Source: DATEJJ01 sp051986465 (GTDB lineage: Bacteria; Actinomycetota; Actinomycetes; Mycobacteriales; Micromonosporaceae). From it: a stretch of 23,374 bases of DNA. Below the pieces are notes generated by a model. The model saw nothing but the letters and a program-made list of their open reading frames with translations. It had not been told where the DNA came from and did not search any database. Positions 1 through 5,835 of this stretch are shown here, in pieces; position 1 is the first letter of the stretch; the number at the start of each line of letters is the position of its first letter. The DNA lies in contig JBPYFB010000078.1 of the NCBI GenBank assembly GCA_051986465.1, forward strand, positions 1 to 23,374, given 5' to 3'. The position numbers and the translations under genes were made by a program.

Positions 1-56
1 ACCTCGGCGTCGGACTGCCCGCGCTGAACCAGTTGGCCGTGCGGCCCGCGCCGTGA
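1..56 (+). CDS. 3' end of an unidentified protein (partial)
   Basis: The frame that starts at base 3 stays open from the window edge to a TGA at 54-56 and reads LGVGLPALNQLAVRPAP. Its stop overlaps the GTG start of the next gene by four bases (GTGA), the usual sign of translational coupling, and this overlap is the main reason to treat the frame as coding. Seventeen residues are too few to recognise a family. Confidence 0.45.
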   Translation, partial: LGVGLPALNQLAVRPAP

Positions 57-583
57 CGCTGGTGACGCCCCGGCTCGTGCTGCGCCGCTGGCGCGACGCG
101 GACCTGCCCGCGATGGCCGCCATCAACGCCGATCCCCGGGTCATGCGCTGGATCGGCGACGGCAGCACCTTCGCCGGCGGCCGTACCGCCACGGACATCG
201 CGGGCTACGAGGAGCTGTGGGCGCGGCGCGGGTACGGGCGCTTCGCCGTGACGCTGCGGGAAACGGGTGAGCTGGTCGGCATGACCGGCTTCGCGGTACC
301 GACGGACGTGCCCGAGATCGTACCGGCGGTCGAGATCGGCTGGCGGCTCGCGTACCGGTTCTGGGGCAACGGGTTCGCCACCGAGGCGGCCCGGGAGGCG
401 CTGCGGTACGGATTCGTCCACTGTGGACTCGAACGGGTCGTGGGTATCCACGTGGTCGGCAACGACGCCTCGGCGCGGGTGATGGCGAAGCTGGGCATGC
501 GGCTGGAACTGGAGACCGTGGAGACCGTGTACGGCCGTCCGGTACGCGTGTACGCCGTCGATCGTGGTACCGTCGAGTCATGA
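53..583 (+). CDS. GNAT family N-acetyltransferase, RimJ/RimL type
   Basis: A 176-residue protein of the usual size for single-domain RimJ/RimL-like acetyltransferases, which move an acetyl group from acetyl-CoA to an amine such as a protein N-terminus, an amino acid or an antibiotic. It opens with TPRLVLRRW, the typical first strand of this family. The acetyl-CoA loop is visible as EIGWRLAYRFWGNGFATEA around residues 97-115 (R/Q-x-x-G-x-G/A signature), followed by a helix and then by VVGNDASARVMAKLGM, the conserved N-x-x-S-x-x-x-x-x-K-x-G-M block. The GTG start overlaps the upstream stop by four bases, which suggests an operon. The substrate cannot be read from sequence. The position just before an alanyl-tRNA synthetase-like gene is suggestive, because some GNAT-fold enzymes use aminoacyl-tRNA, but nothing here shows that. 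Confidence 0.88.
   Translation: MTLVTPRLVLRRWRDADLPAMAAINADPRVMRWIGDGSTFAGGRTATDIAGYEELWARRGYGRFAVTLRETGELVGMTGFAVPTDVPEIVPAVEIGWRLAYRFWGNGFATEAAREALRYGFVHCGLERVVGIHVVGNDASARVMAKLGMRLELETVETVYGRPVRVYAVDRGTVES
568..573 (+). promoter_or_regulatory. candidate -10 element for the leader ORF
   Basis: TACCGT fits TANNNT and ends six bases before the ATG at 580, the same spacing seen at other apparent leaderless starts in this window. If used, transcription would begin at or next to the leader ATG from inside the end of the GNAT gene. No good -35 hexamer is visible about 17 bases upstream, so this is weak. Confidence 0.3.
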
Positions 584-639
584 CTGGCATGCGTACCGCA
601 ACCGCGCGAGCTACCTGCTCGCCGGTCGCCGCTGCCTGA
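580..639 (+). CDS. 19-residue alanine-rich leader peptide (uORF)
   Basis: A short ORF, MTGMRTATARATCSPVAAA, begins with an ATG that overlaps the GNAT stop (ATGA at 580-583) and ends at TGA 637-639. Six of its 19 codons are alanine (positions 7, 9, 11, 17, 18, 19), and the next large gene is an alanyl-tRNA synthetase paralogue. Its last third (617-630) contains the sequence that can pair with the left arm of the terminator hairpin at 655-681. A ribosome reaching the stop would mask this segment, and one paused at the early Ala codons would expose it. This is the layout of a ribosome-controlled transcription attenuator as in trp leaders. Alanine codons are common in DNA this GC-rich, so the bias alone proves little. 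The gene is inferred from architecture, not from homology. Confidence 0.45.
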   Translation: MTGMRTATARATCSPVAAA

Positions 640-666
640 TTCTCCTTAATTCCCACTGGCGGCCGG
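617..666 (+). promoter_or_regulatory. candidate antiterminator (alternative pairing)
   Basis: CCGGTCGCC at 622-630, inside the leader ORF, can pair over nine positions (one G-U) with GGCGGCCGG at 658-666, the left arm of the downstream terminator. In addition the ten bases GCTCGCCGGT occur twice, at 617-626 and at 672-681, where the second copy is the terminator's own right arm. The two copies therefore compete for the same partner, which makes the two folds mutually exclusive. The pairings were read directly from the sequence; the regulatory role is inferred. Confidence 0.45.
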
Positions 667-685
667 AAACGGCTCGCCGGTTTTT
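655..685 (+). terminator. intrinsic terminator / attenuator hairpin before the AlaRS-like gene
   Basis: GGCGGCCG (658-665), a GAAA tetraloop (666-669) and CGGC-T-CGCC (670-678, one bulged T at 674) form a strong stem. It extends outward through U-G, C-G and A-U pairs at 655-657 with 679-681, and five T residues (681-685) follow. A T-run after a stem is uncommon in DNA this GC-rich and marks a real intrinsic terminator. It lies after the leader ORF and 71 bases before the AlaRS-like start, so it could act as an attenuator or simply end the GNAT transcript. Confidence 0.65.
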
Positions 686-756
686 CGTCTGATCCCTGCG
701 TGTTCGCGATGCCCGCGCGCCAGTTCCGGCTGCCCACAATCGGAAAGGGCCTCGCC

Positions 757-1899
757 ATGGACACCGAACAGACCATCTGCACCTTCATCGAGTTCTTCCG
801 CGAACGCGGGCACCGGCGCGTCACCGGAAGCACGCTCATCCCACCGCCGGGCGACCCGGTGCTGTTCACCACGTCGGGCATGCACCCGCTGACCCCGTAC
901 CTGGAGGGCCGGCCGCACCCGCTGGGCCGCCGCCTCGTCAACGTCCAGCGCTGCCTGCGCACCACCGACCTCGACGAGGTCGGCGACCGTACCCACCTCA
1001 CCGTCTTCCAGATGCTCGGCTCGTGGTCGCTCGGGGACTACTCCGGACCGCAGAGCCTGCGCTGGGGGTACGAACTGTTGCGCGACGGGTACGGCATCCC
1101 ACCCGAGCGCATCCACGCGACCGTCTTCGACGGCGACGACCAGGTCGGTCCGGATACCGAGTCGCTGTCCACCTGGCGCGAACTCGGCGTGCCGGTCGTG
1201 CGCACCCGCGACGAGAACTGGTGGTCCAACGGCCCGACCGGCCCGTGCGGCCCCGACTCGGAACTGTTCGTCTCGGTCGACGGGACGCCCGTGGAGATCT
1301 GGAACCACGTCACGATGCAGTACCGGCGTCTCGGCGACGGAAGCCTGGAACCCTTGGTGCCGCACGGTATCGATACCGGCATGGGCCTGGAACGGCTGCT
1401 GGCCATCCTGCAAGGCAAGGATTCAGTGTACGAGTGCGACGTGTTCGAGCCGTGGATGTCGAGTGTTCCGGAGCTCTGGTGCCTCGACGAGCGCGCCACC
1501 CGGATCACCTGCGACCACCTACGATCGTCCATTGTGGTCACTGGTGAAGGCGTCGAACCGTCGAACACCGGGCGCGGGTACGTACTGCGTCGGCTGATCC
1601 GGCGGGTACTGACGGTGCTGTGGCGCGAGGACTCCACCCGTACCCTCCTCGACCTGCCGGTGCGGCCGATCGAGCACACCCTGCACCACTTCTCCCAGGA
1701 GACGGGCGTGCAACCGGTGCGGCGGGTGCTGCTCGACGAGGAGCGCCGCTTCCGCGAGCTGGTACGGCGCGGCCGGCAGGTGGTGTCCCGGCGCCTGTCA
1801 CGCGGCGGTTCGCTGCGCGAGGAGGACCTGCAGGACCTGCACGACACCCACGGCCTGCCCCGGGACCTCGTTCTCGGCCTGCTCTCCGAAGTGGAGTGA
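757..1899 (+). CDS. alanyl-tRNA synthetase core paralogue, no editing or C-Ala domain
   Basis: This 380-residue protein matches the N-terminal part of AlaRS, which activates alanine with ATP and loads it on tRNA-Ala. Class II features are present. Motif 2 is around CLRTTDLDEVGD (66-77) and FQMLGSWSLGDY (84-95). NWWSNGPTGPCGPDSE is at 154-169. Motif 3 is GIDTGMGLERL (204-214). DHLRSSI and RGYVLRRLIRRV (273-284) mark the start of the tRNA-binding helical domain. A housekeeping AlaRS has about 880 residues; this one stops where the editing domain (HxxxH, CxxxH) and C-Ala domain would begin. The end is clean, so it looks like a dedicated paralogue rather than a frameshift relic. I prefer the ATG at 757 because GGAAAGG (742-748) lies upstream at good distance and the protein then starts where AlaRS proteins do; an in-frame GTG at 700 is less likely. 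The tRNA or carrier it charges is unknown. Confidence 0.85.
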   Translation: MDTEQTICTFIEFFRERGHRRVTGSTLIPPPGDPVLFTTSGMHPLTPYLEGRPHPLGRRLVNVQRCLRTTDLDEVGDRTHLTVFQMLGSWSLGDYSGPQSLRWGYELLRDGYGIPPERIHATVFDGDDQVGPDTESLSTWRELGVPVVRTRDENWWSNGPTGPCGPDSELFVSVDGTPVEIWNHVTMQYRRLGDGSLEPLVPHGIDTGMGLERLLAILQGKDSVYECDVFEPWMSSVPELWCLDERATRITCDHLRSSIVVTGEGVEPSNTGRGYVLRRLIRRVLTVLWREDSTRTLLDLPVRPIEHTLHHFSQETGVQPVRRVLLDEERRFRELVRRGRQVVSRRLSRGGSLREEDLQDLHDTHGLPRDLVLGLLSEVE

Positions 1900-1953
1900 G
1901 GGCCTATATTAGAAATCAGTCGATATGGGCTCAGCCGCCCCGGGAGGTCGCCG

Positions 1954-2994
1954 ATGCTCCGTCTCCGCCACCCGCTGGGGAGGCTGAGCAACCGGGTGCG
2001 CCCGGCGTTCGCGACGCTCACGGTGACGCTGATCGCGGCCCTCACGCTCGCCGCGGCGGGCCTGACCCATGACTTCACCCGCGATCTGCTACTCAACGTG
2101 GGCGCCGCGCTGGCGCTGGTGCCGCCGACGTACCTGGTCTTCTCGCCCATCTTCGAACGGCTGCGGCAGACCGCCGCCGGGATCCAGGAGCACATGTGGC
2201 TCGACCGGACCCAGGTGACCGACGGTGTGCGGGGCAGCCGCTGGACGGTGGGGCTGATGGCCACCTGGTCCAGCATGCTGGAGGAGCCGTACCGGCTCGC
2301 GTTCCTGGACGCGCTGCGCGGCGCCCTGGGCAACGGGGCGCAGGTACGGATCCTCCTACTCAACCCCGACTCGTACGCCGTCGCGCAGCGCACCGTGGAG
2401 CTGGACGGCCTCGACGTGCGCGAGCGGATCGGCGAGAACCTCCGCCACCTGTACGCGTTCGCCCAGCGGCTGGACGCGGCACCGCGCCGGCTGCTGGAAA
2501 TGCGGATCTACGACGCCTCGCCGTCGATGTCGCTGTACCGCTGGGACGACAAGGTGCTGATCTCGTTCTATCCGCTGCACGAGCGGGTCGCGACGGCGCG
2601 CCAGATCGAGACGTACGTCTCCAACCCGCTCGGCGAGTTCGCGCAGAGCCGCTTCGACGAGCTGTGGACGGCGGACACCTCGCGCAGCGTCGAGGAGTAC
2701 ATGAGGATGCCGGTCAGCGTCCGCAACAGCGGCGACACCCTCGCCACCGGGCACGTCGAGTTCGTCCGGCACGCCGACCGGCTCTTCATCAACGCCACCC
2801 CGTTCGTCGCGCAGCTCATGAGGCACGGCATCGGGCTGCTCTCCGCGTGTCTACCCACTGTGGACGGTACCGCGGCGTTGGTGATGTCGCAGATCGAGAA
2901 CTGCCCGGCCGAGCAGGCCAGCCAGGTGGCAACGCTCTTCGAAAGTAAGTATGGCGAAGCTCCCAGCCGCGATGTCATCGTGCGGCTGGGTTAA
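1954..2994 (+). CDS. membrane protein with two N-terminal helices and a possible PLD-like (DUF5919-like) domain
   Basis: A 346-residue protein with a good ribosome site (GGGAGG, 1942-1947). Residues about 22-41 (FATLTVTLIAALTLAAAGL) and 46-68 are hydrophobic and should form a membrane hairpin, leaving the rest cytoplasmic. The stretch from about 95 to 235 includes WSSMLEEPYRLAFLDALR, QVRILLLNPDS and MSLYRWDDKVLISFYPL, and ends in FAQSRFDELW. This resembles the phospholipase-D-like effector module called DUF5919, found behind HTH domains in actinobacteria. No HKD catalytic motif is visible, so a sensing or scaffold role is more likely than phosphodiester cleavage. The last ~100 residues are not recognised. 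The family assignment is from memory of the pattern and is moderate at best. The 54 bases before the gene are unusually AT-rich (TATATT near 1904) and may hold its promoter. Confidence 0.7.
   Translation: MLRLRHPLGRLSNRVRPAFATLTVTLIAALTLAAAGLTHDFTRDLLLNVGAALALVPPTYLVFSPIFERLRQTAAGIQEHMWLDRTQVTDGVRGSRWTVGLMATWSSMLEEPYRLAFLDALRGALGNGAQVRILLLNPDSYAVAQRTVELDGLDVRERIGENLRHLYAFAQRLDAAPRRLLEMRIYDASPSMSLYRWDDKVLISFYPLHERVATARQIETYVSNPLGEFAQSRFDELWTADTSRSVEEYMRMPVSVRNSGDTLATGHVEFVRHADRLFINATPFVAQLMRHGIGLLSACLPTVDGTAALVMSQIENCPAEQASQVATLFESKYGEAPSRDVIVRLG
2962..2990. terminator. perfect 9-bp inverted repeat at convergent gene ends
   Basis: CCCAGCCGC (2962-2970) and GCGGCTGGG (2982-2990) are exact inverted copies around an 11-base loop. 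They cover the last codons of the membrane-protein gene and sit 20 bases from the stop of the convergent lsr2 gene. The place suits a bidirectional terminator. There is no T-run, only TTAAT after the right arm, so it may act Rho-dependently or as a 3' stabilising hairpin. Confidence 0.45.
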
Positions 2995-3009
2995 TGCGGT
3001 CGGGTTAAT

Positions 3010-3354
3010 TCAGCGCCCCGCCTCGGCCTCGTACTGCTCGACGATATTGCGGGGAATTCGGCCCCGGTCGGATAGTTCGATCTTCTTCCGTTTTGCCCAA
3101 TCGCGAATCGCCCGGTTCTGTGCGCGGTCGCTGCGGGCGGGCGAGACGCGGCCCCGGCTGGCCGCCGGTGCTCCGGTGCGACCGGCGCGCCGCGCCGAGC
3201 CGACGAACTTCTCCAGCGCTGAGCGCAAGTCGTTGGCGTGCTTTGCGCTCAGGTCGATTTCGTAGTTGGTGCCGTCGACGGCGAAGGCCACGGTCTCGTC
3301 TGCCTGACCACCGTCTATGTCGTCAATCAGCTTCACTTCGACCTTGCGTGCCAT
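3010..3354 (-). CDS. lsr2: Lsr2 family nucleoid-associated protein
   Basis: A 114-residue protein, close to the 112 of Mycobacterium tuberculosis Lsr2, the H-NS-like bridging protein that silences AT-rich and foreign DNA in actinobacteria. The N-terminal dimerisation domain is recognisable in MARKVEVKLIDDIDGGQADE and in VDGTNYEIDLSAKHANDLR. A basic linker follows (GSARRAGRTGAP). The C-terminal DNA-binding domain reads NRAIRDWAKRKKIELSDRGR, with the AT-hook-like R-G-R that enters the minor groove, then IPRNIVEQYEAEAGR. The start at 3354 gives the family's usual MARK opening and has a purine-rich ribosome site (AGAGGGGG) a few bases upstream; earlier in-frame starts add no conserved sequence. 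Actinomycetes often have two Lsr2 paralogues, and which one this is cannot be told here. Confidence 0.95.
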   Translation of the reverse strand: MARKVEVKLIDDIDGGQADETVAFAVDGTNYEIDLSAKHANDLRSALEKFVGSARRAGRTGAPAASRGRVSPARSDRAQNRAIRDWAKRKKIELSDRGRIPRNIVEQYEAEAGR

Positions 3355-3437
3355 TGATGCCCCCCTCTGGTGCCCGCTCCGCATGCGACATTGCACACGC
3401 GCAACAGCGTACTACTCGCCGTTGGGTAATAGCCGGC

Positions 3438-3464
3438 AACCTATCAAATTCCGGGGCGCGTCAA
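3438..3464 (-). promoter_or_regulatory. candidate lsr2 promoter in an AT-richer spacer
   Basis: The 142-base spacer between the DUF2267 stop and lsr2 is visibly less GC-rich than its surroundings. On the minus strand TTGACG (3464-3459) is followed after 15 bases by TAGGTT (3443-3438). The -35 is good but the spacing is short and the -10 poor. TTGC-N6-GCAA (3391-3404) lies between this and the start codon and could bind a regulator. AT-rich DNA here would also suit Lsr2 autoregulation, which is inference only. Confidence 0.3.
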
Positions 3465-3496
3465 TGGTTCACCCAAATCGTATTGCCAGCACCACC

Positions 3497-3925
3497 TCAG
3501 GGCAGTGCCGCGACCAGGTCCCTGGGCAGGGTCGACTTCAGCTGGTTCCATTCGTGATCGGTGATGTGCGGGCGAAGTGCCTGGAGCACCGTGTCGATCA
3601 AGCGTGGTATCCCACCCTCGACGTCGTATGCGAACTCCTGGCGGATCCGGGCGAAGAACGCCTCGCGGTCCATCTTGACCGGCACGTCACTGGGCACCCA
3701 GCCCTCGTAGAAGATGCCCCGGACGAGCATCGGGAGCTGGGCACCGAGCTGCGCGGCGACGTCGATCGTGAGCCGGTCGCGCAGCGCGTGCAGGACGGCG
3801 CGCAGCGCCGAGTACGACTGGTTGCGGCGATCGCGGGGCCAGCCGTACGCCTGCTCGATCTGGTGCAGGACGTGGTTGGTCTTGTCGACCGTGGTATCGA
3901 AGGAGGAAAAGCCGGTGTCTGCCAT
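3497..3925 (-). CDS. DUF2267 domain protein
   Basis: A 142-residue protein of the DUF2267 family, which is usually 120-145 residues long and almost entirely this one domain. Recognisable segments are FDTTVDKTNHVLHQIEQAYGWP, then RNQSYSALRAVLHALRDRLT, and AAQLGAQLPMLVRGIFYEGW, the two-repeat helical pattern typical of these proteins. The biochemical role of the family is not established. In actinobacteria it often accompanies stress-linked genes, which is context and not function. The start at 3925 is supported by an AAGGAG ribosome site just upstream and by the family's usual N-terminus; the frame stays open further upstream without conserved sequence. It points the same way as lsr2, 142 bases before it, and is divergent from the DGPF/ECF42 pair. 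Confidence 0.85.
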   Translation of the reverse strand: MADTGFSSFDTTVDKTNHVLHQIEQAYGWPRDRRNQSYSALRAVLHALRDRLTIDVAAQLGAQLPMLVRGIFYEGWVPSDVPVKMDREAFFARIRQEFAYDVEGGIPRLIDTVLQALRPHITDHEWNQLKSTLPRDLVAALP

Positions 3926-4034
3926 GGCTGCTCCTTTTCCCGGCGTTTCGAACTTGTGTGCCGCATCGGGCCTACCCCGGACCCTTCGGCTCAACCCTGG
4001 TGGCGCGGGTAACCTGCGGCTCGTGCGCGGCGCA

Positions 4035-4060
4035 TGTCGAGTACCGCGGATGTGCTCCGA
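4035..4060 (+). promoter_or_regulatory. ECF42-type promoter for the DGPF-sigma pair
   Basis: TGTCGA (4035-4040) is followed after 17 bases by CGA (4058-4060). The published ECF42 target promoter, as I remember it, is TGTCGA at -35 and a CGA/TC-type -10. This copy sits 53 bases before the DGPF gene whose sigma factor is ECF42, so autoregulation is the natural reading. Two structures follow in the presumed leader: the palindrome ACCATATGGT (4060-4069) touching the -10, and a hairpin GCGCACC/GGTGCGC (4074-4080 with 4086-4092) just before the GGAGGG ribosome site (4099-4104). Confidence 0.65.
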
Positions 4061-4112
4061 CCATATGGTGACGGCGCACCGGCGGGGTGCGCGGGACCGG
4101 AGGGACACTGAG

Positions 4113-4478
4113 ATGAAGTACTTGCTGCTGACCTACGGCAACCAGGAGAAATGGAACTCTTTCCCCCCTGAGGTGTGGCCGGAGGCGATCGCGAAGCAGG
4201 ACGCGTTCAACAAGAAGTACCGGGACAGCGGCGAGCTGCTCGGCGCGTACGGACTCGCGGACGCGGTCAACGCCCGGCTGGTCCGGCGCCAGGACGGGGT
4301 ACCCGCGGTGACCGACGGTCCGTACCTGGAGACCAAGGAGTACCTGGCGAGCCTGTACCTGCTCGACTGCGACAGCGAGGAGCGGGCGCTGCAGATCGCC
4401 GCCGACATGCCCTTCGCCTCCGAGGAGCCGGTCGAGGTGTGGCCGATCCTGCACGAGTCGGCAACGGATGACCTGTGA
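4113..4478 (+). CDS. YCII-related (DGPF) protein, ECF42 partner
   Basis: A 121-residue protein of the YCII/DGPF family. It begins MKYLLLTYGNQEKW, as these proteins do, and carries the family motif as VTDGPYLETKEYLASLYLLD (about residues 67-86), then EERALQIAADMP and EEPVEVWPI. DGPF proteins are small ferredoxin-like-fold proteins encoded directly before ECF42 sigma factors. Reported models give them a role in the same stress response, but no reaction is established. The ATG at 4113 has a clear GGAGGG site 8 bases upstream. The sigma gene follows on the same strand after 109 bases, and both probably depend on the promoter at 4035-4060. Confidence 0.93.
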   Translation: MKYLLLTYGNQEKWNSFPPEVWPEAIAKQDAFNKKYRDSGELLGAYGLADAVNARLVRRQDGVPAVTDGPYLETKEYLASLYLLDCDSEERALQIAADMPFASEEPVEVWPILHESATDDL

Positions 4479-4587
4479 GCGAAGCGGGCCGCGGCGGCCT
4501 CTGGACTGAGGAGCACCGCAGCGAAGCGAGGAGCGGACGAGGGAAGAGGTCGCACCGAGGCGGCCCGCGGAGCGAACCGGAGTTGTT
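4479..4587 (+). repeat. GC-rich intercistronic spacer with short repeats
   Basis: The gap between the DGPF and sigma genes holds AGCGAAGCG twice (4478-4486 and 4520-4528) with a degenerate third copy at 4571-4577. It also holds a 9-bp inverted repeat, GCGGGCCGC (4484-4492) with GCGGCCCGC (4560-4568), which would loop out the middle. It lacks a convincing promoter or T-run. It resembles short dispersed intergenic repeats of actinobacterial genomes, or a stem that stabilises or separates the two parts of the operon message. Confidence 0.4.
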
Positions 4588-5835
4588 GTGAGCGATGACG
4601 GGAGTACCGAGGTTCTGCTGCGCGAGCTCGCGTCGCAGGTCCTCGGCGCCCTGGTGCGCCGGTACGGCCACTTCGACGCGTGCGAGGACGCCACCCAGGA
4701 GGCGCTGCTCGCCGCGGCACTGCAGTGGCCGAAGGAGGGGATTCCGGACAACCCGCGCGGCTGGCTGGTGACGGTGGCCTCCCGGCGCCTGCTGGACCAG
4801 TTGCGCAGCGAGCAGTCCCGGCGCCGGCGGGAGGATCAGCTCGCGCTCGCCACGCCGCAGGCCCAGTTGCTGAGCCGGCCGGCCGATGAGGATGCCGGTA
4901 CCGACCGGGACGACTCGCTCACGCTGCTGCTCCTGTGTTGCCATCCGGCGCTGTCGGCACCCAGCCAGATCGCGCTGACCCTGCGCGCGGTCGGCGGCCT
5001 GTCCACCGCGCAGATCGCGGCGGCGTTCATGGTGCCGGAGTCGACGATGGCCCAGCGCATCAGCCGGGCCAAGCAGAGCATCAGGGCGTCCGGCATGGCG
5101 TTCGAGCTGCCGTCGGAGCAGGACCGGGCCGAGCGGCTGCGCGCCGTGCTGCACGTGCTGTACCTCATCTTCAACGAGGGGTACACGGCGAGCGCCGGGC
5201 CGCAGCTCACCGCGCCGCAACTGTCGGACGAGGCGCTGCGGCTGACCCGCTGGCTGCGCCGGCTGCTGCCGGACGACGACGAGGTGGCCGGACTGCTCGC
5301 GCTGATGCTGCTCACCGACGCGCGGCGGCCGGCCCGGACCCGGCCGGACGGAAGCCTGGTGCCGCTCGCCGAACAGGACCGTGCGGCCTGGGACAAGGAG
5401 CGGATCGCCGAAGGTGTCGCGCTGATCACCGAGGTGCTGCCCCGGGGACCGATCGGCCCGTACCAGTTGCAGGCCGCGATCGCCGCGGTCCACGACGAGG
5501 CGGCGCACGTCGACGATACCGACTGGCCGCAGATCCTGGCCCTGTACGAGCTCCTCGAACAGGTCTCGCCCAACCCGATGGTGACGCTCAACCGCGCGGT
5601 TGCGGTCGCCATGGTGCACGGGCCGGCGGCCGGGCTCGACCTACTGTCCACATTGGAGTCCGACGGCCGGCTCGCGCGCCACCACCGGCTGTTCGCGACC
5701 CGCGCGCACATGCTGGAGATGGCTGGCCAACTCGACCGGGCCGCGGAGTGCTATGAGGAGGCGGCCCGGCGCGCTACGAGCCTTCCGGAGCGCCGGCACC
5801 TCGCGGCGCGCGGGGCCCGGCTGGCAGCGCGCTGA
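4588..5835 (+). CDS. ECF42 group RNA polymerase sigma factor with long C-terminal helical domain
   Basis: A 415-residue sigma factor, twice the length of a plain ECF sigma. Region 2 is at about 15-82 (YGHFDACEDATQEALLAA, then GWLVTVASRRLLDQLR), and region 4 at about 112-170 with the helix-turn-helix LSTAQIAAAFMVPESTMAQR. The rest is the ECF42-specific C-terminal extension: LRAVLHVLYLIFNEGYTAS near 183-201, a GPYQLQAAIAAVHDEA segment and TPR-like helices near the end (ARAHMLEMAGQLDRAAECYEEA). No membrane segment and no anti-sigma gene is nearby. In this group the C-terminal extension is thought to control activity instead. The GTG start is set by GGAG at 4579-4582. The 3' end runs 62 bases into the convergent phosphoesterase gene. 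Confidence 0.93.
   Translation: MSDDGSTEVLLRELASQVLGALVRRYGHFDACEDATQEALLAAALQWPKEGIPDNPRGWLVTVASRRLLDQLRSEQSRRRREDQLALATPQAQLLSRPADEDAGTDRDDSLTLLLLCCHPALSAPSQIALTLRAVGGLSTAQIAAAFMVPESTMAQRISRAKQSIRASGMAFELPSEQDRAERLRAVLHVLYLIFNEGYTASAGPQLTAPQLSDEALRLTRWLRRLLPDDDEVAGLLALMLLTDARRPARTRPDGSLVPLAEQDRAAWDKERIAEGVALITEVLPRGPIGPYQLQAAIAAVHDEAAHVDDTDWPQILALYELLEQVSPNPMVTLNRAVAVAMVHGPAAGLDLLSTLESDGRLARHHRLFATRAHMLEMAGQLDRAAECYEEAARRATSLPERRHLAARGARLAAR

Noticed and set aside
700..756. Earlier GTG start for the AlaRS-like gene
   Set aside because: It adds 19 residues not seen in AlaRS, has no ribosome site and starts soon after the terminator; the ATG at 757 has GGAAAGG at good spacing.
4267..5619. 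A 450-codon minus-strand frame opposite the ECF42 sigma gene
   Set aside because: It is the complement of a recognised gene, starts inside it and has no recognisable motif.
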